Source of the DNA: Phycisphaerae bacterium SM23_33
GTDB lineage: Bacteria > Planctomycetota > Phycisphaerae > SM23-33
Length of the DNA stretch: 7,831 bases
Direction: 5' to 3'
NCBI GenBank assembly: GCA_001303665.1
Contig: LJUF01000294.1
Span: forward strand, 1-7,831
Below, piece by piece: positions 6,289-7,831 of the stretch. A model generated the notes under the pieces. That model did not search any database. It worked only from the letters and a program-made list of their open reading frames with translations, and was not told where the DNA came from. The translations under genes and the position numbers were made by a program. Numbering within the stretch: position 1 is the stretch's first letter; the number at the start of each line of letters is the position of its first letter.

Positions 6289-6981
6289 GTGGCCAGGAAG
6301 AAACCGACGTCCGGGGCGGGCAGAAGCCCCAAGCGTTCGACCGAGAGCAGCCTCAGGAAAAAGAAGGCTCCCAGGGTCTCGGCAGGCGGGGCGCGCGTCA
6401 AGCCCGGAAAGAGCGCGGCGCCCGTCGGGGCGAGCGAACCGCCCCGCCTGAAGAAAACGCCTCTGAGCAAGAAGGTACTGGAAGAGTTCCGCGAGTTGCT
6501 TCTTGCCAAACGCCACGAGCTGTTGGGGGACATGTCCGGCATGGAAGAACAGTCCGTCCGCCAGCAGAGCAGCGGCAACCTTTCCAGCATGCCCACGCAC
6601 ATGGCCGACGTGGGGACCGACAACTTCGAGCACGAGTTCACCCTGGGGCTGCTGGAAAGCGAACAGCAACTGCTCCGCGAGATCGACGAGGCGCTGCGTC
6701 GCATCGAAGAGAAGACCTACGGCATCTGCGTGGGCACGGGCCAGCCCATCCCCGAGCCCAGGCTGCGGGCAAAGCCATGGGCCAAGTACACCGTCGAGTA
6801 CACTCGAATGGTCGAGAAAGGCCTGGTCAAACCTCCTGAGGCCGAACCCGAGGAGCACGACGAAGTGCAGGAGGACCAGGAGGAAGAGCCGGAAGGGGAA
6901 GAGGAGGAAACCTACCCCCCGGAGGCAGACGCCGCGGAAGAGGGCTCCAACCTGTACGAAGAAGAGCAAGAGGAGGCCTAG
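6289..6981 (+). CDS. DksA/TraR-family-like protein with degenerate zinc finger and charged tails
   Basis: DksA/TraR proteins enter the RNA polymerase secondary channel and modify transcription initiation; this 230-aa protein has that core. Residues 1-57 are a basic, disordered-looking tail rich in Lys, Arg, Ser and Pro. A helical hairpin follows (VLEEFRELLLAKRHELLGDM, 63-82, and FTLGLLESEQQLLREIDEAL, 117-136). Its tip, MADVGTDNFE (105-114), resembles the PADxAxD/E loop of family members. The finger region YGICVGTGQPIPEPRLRAKP (144-163) keeps the fold motif. However, only Cys147 remains of the four zinc ligands; the others are Thr150, Thr168 and Tyr171. The last 50 residues are strongly acidic. 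The product is cytosolic. The stop is 6 bases before lspA, so the genes form an operon; a DksA/TraR-like gene (ylyA) also precedes lspA in Bacillus subtilis. Whether it binds RNA polymerase is unproven. Confidence 0.85.
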   Translation: MARKKPTSGAGRSPKRSTESSLRKKKAPRVSAGGARVKPGKSAAPVGASEPPRLKKTPLSKKVLEEFRELLLAKRHELLGDMSGMEEQSVRQQSSGNLSSMPTHMADVGTDNFEHEFTLGLLESEQQLLREIDEALRRIEEKTYGICVGTGQPIPEPRLRAKPWAKYTVEYTRMVEKGLVKPPEAEPEEHDEVQEDQEEEPEGEEEETYPPEADAAEEGSNLYEEEQEEA

Positions 6982-6987
6982 TCGGTC

Positions 6988-7596
6988 TTGGCACGGGCGC
7001 CACGCAGCCGCCAGAAGTCTCGCCCCCCCAACACGCCGGCCGGTGACGCTGCCGGGACACGGACCAAGGAGGTCGACCCGGCATACAAATCGGCACGTTC
7101 AATTACCGTCTTCGCGGCCGCGGCCGTGCTCGGGGCGGCGGCTGACCTCGTGAGCAAGCACTTCGTTTTCGCCGCCCTGCTCGGCCGAGAAGGCCACCGG
7201 GTGACCGCCATTCCAGGCGTGTTGCGGCTGACGCTGTCCACCAATCCGGGGATTGTGTTCGGCATCCGGCTGCCCGGGCCGCTCGTCCCCATCGCCACGC
7301 TGGCCATGGTGGCGGTGGTCATCCTGCTTTTCGCCACCTCGTGGCGGCGACTGTGGGGCCTGCACCTGGGCCTGGGGATGATCCTGGGCGGGGCACTGGG
7401 AAACGCCTACGACAGGCTGCTGGTGAGCGTGAAATTCCCCGACGAGCCGCTGGCCAGAACGCGCCAGGTCCGCGACTTCATCGACGTGTACGCCATCGGC
7501 TACCCCGTGTTTAACGTTGCCGACATCCTGCTGGTGGTGGGGGTAGGACTGATCGTATTGTACATGTTCCGTCACGGCCGCCAGCGGGCAGCCTGA
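6988..7596 (+). CDS. lspA: Lipoprotein signal peptidase (signal peptidase II)
   Basis: LspA is an inner-membrane aspartyl protease that cleaves the signal peptide from prolipoproteins after lipid attachment. All conserved boxes are present: DLVSK (53-57), STNPGIVFG (84-92), GGALGNAYDR (134-143) and YPVFNVAD (172-179). The catalytic aspartates should be Asp142 and Asp179, equivalent to Asp102 and Asp129 of the Bacillus enzyme. Four membrane helices lie near 38-55, 98-116, 124-141 and 177-194. At 202 aa it is longer than the usual 160 or so, mainly through a basic N-terminal extension of about 35 residues. The only usable start before the first helix is TTG 6988; the next in-frame candidate, GTG 7126, falls inside helix one. 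AGGAGG at 6971-6976, within the end of the preceding gene, is the probable ribosome binding site, 11 bases upstream. Confidence 0.95.
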   Translation: MARAPRSRQKSRPPNTPAGDAAGTRTKEVDPAYKSARSITVFAAAAVLGAAADLVSKHFVFAALLGREGHRVTAIPGVLRLTLSTNPGIVFGIRLPGPLVPIATLAMVAVVILLFATSWRRLWGLHLGLGMILGGALGNAYDRLLVSVKFPDEPLARTRQVRDFIDVYAIGYPVFNVADILLVVGVGLIVLYMFRHGRQRAA

Positions 7597-7604
7597 GCGG
7601 CTGA

Positions 7605-7646
7605 GCCCGGCGCTTCGGGCACCCAATGTGGGGAATACTCCCCACA
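7605..7646 (+). terminator. Tandem hairpins after lspA, probable transcript end
   Basis: Nine bases after the lspA stop comes GCCCG (7605-7609) pairing with CGGGC (7616-7620) around a 6-base loop. A perfect 8-bp inverted repeat follows, TGTGGGGA (7627-7634) with TCCCCACA (7639-7646) around ATAC. No T run follows directly; six T's occur only at 7708-7713. The position suits transcript termination or 3'-end protection, but this is not a canonical intrinsic terminator. No gene is seen between 7597 and the window end. Confidence 0.45.
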
Positions 7647-7762
7647 AGCCTCCGACCCGGGCGGCCGGCAAGAATTTCCCCAGGGGATAGCCAAGTCCCA
7701 CAACTCCTTTTTTCAAAGCGCCTTATGAATTCCTTGCCCGCCGGCCTTGCCGGGCAGGATAT

Positions 7763-7779
7763 CCGGCACGGTGGTTGCC
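7763..7779 (+). promoter_or_regulatory. Candidate sigma54 (-24/-12) promoter facing out of the window
   Basis: CGGCACG-GTGG-TTGCC closely matches the sigma54 consensus TGGCACG-N4-TTGCW. The invariant GG (7765-7766) and GC (7777-7778) are exactly 10 bases apart. Only the T before GG and the last W differ. Transcription would start near 7790 and read toward a gene beyond base 7831. No enhancer-binding site can be judged. Confidence 0.33.
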
Positions 7780-7831
7780 TATCATGGAATGGCAGGCAGG
7801 ACTTTTAAAATCGAGGCTCCCTGGTAGGCTG

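Noticed and set aside
6040..6969. Minus-strand frame with Leu/Phe-rich N-terminus that looks like a membrane protein
   Set aside because: The hydrophobic run is the reverse of the Glu/Lys-rich tails of the DksA-like gene (GAG/GAA read backwards give Leu/Phe).
7734..7756. TGCCCG...CGGGCA inverted repeat as a second terminator
   Set aside because: It has a 6-bp stem with a 10-base loop and no T run; such repeats are common by chance at this GC content.
7626..7808. 60-codon open frame after lspA
   Set aside because: It begins inside the hairpin, has no ribosome binding site and no protein-like pattern.

Overview
This is a GC-rich bacterial window with closely packed genes. The methionine genes, a DksA-like gene next to lspA, and several unrecognised proteins of a type I associate with that phylum suggest Planctomycetota, possibly Phycisphaerae. 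That placement is inference: there is no rRNA or other phylogenetic marker here.

Layout: (1) A minus-strand operon at 1873-66 encodes a zinc-ribbon membrane protein and, 11 bases later, mtnA (methylthioribose-1-phosphate isomerase, methionine salvage). A further gene may begin at base 53 and run off the window. (2) A divergent intergenic region (1874-2156) holds a cluster of four AATTCGTG-type repeats. Candidate promoters face both ways. (3) On the plus strand are a 251-aa conserved-looking protein of unknown function (2157-2912) and a cystathionine gamma-synthase (3061-4284) whose motifs look like the plant enzyme. (4) Bases 4287-5998 hold two damaged genes facing each other 15 bases apart. 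One is a frameshifted hypothetical gene with a helical-repeat-like C-terminus. The other is a minus-strand metallo-beta-lactamase-fold gene that has lost its middle third. (5) After a 290-base divergent region with a good sigma70-type promoter come a DksA/TraR-like gene lacking three of the four zinc cysteines and, 6 bases later, lspA (lipoprotein signal peptidase). Two hairpins follow lspA. The last 185 bases are non-coding and contain a sigma54-like promoter match pointing out of the window.

How the genes relate: mtnA recycles methylthioadenosine toward methionine, and cystathionine gamma-synthase makes cystathionine on the way to new methionine, so the left half is loosely a methionine neighbourhood. 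The dksA-like/lspA pair is a separate transcription unit. I see no phage, transposon, CRISPR, tRNA or rRNA, and no convincing new multi-gene system. The points most worth a second look are the threefold two-helix repeat in the membrane protein, the deletion junction in the metallo-hydrolase pseudogene, the G-run frameshift, the AATTCGTG cluster, and the DksA-like protein with a dead zinc finger and oppositely charged tails.
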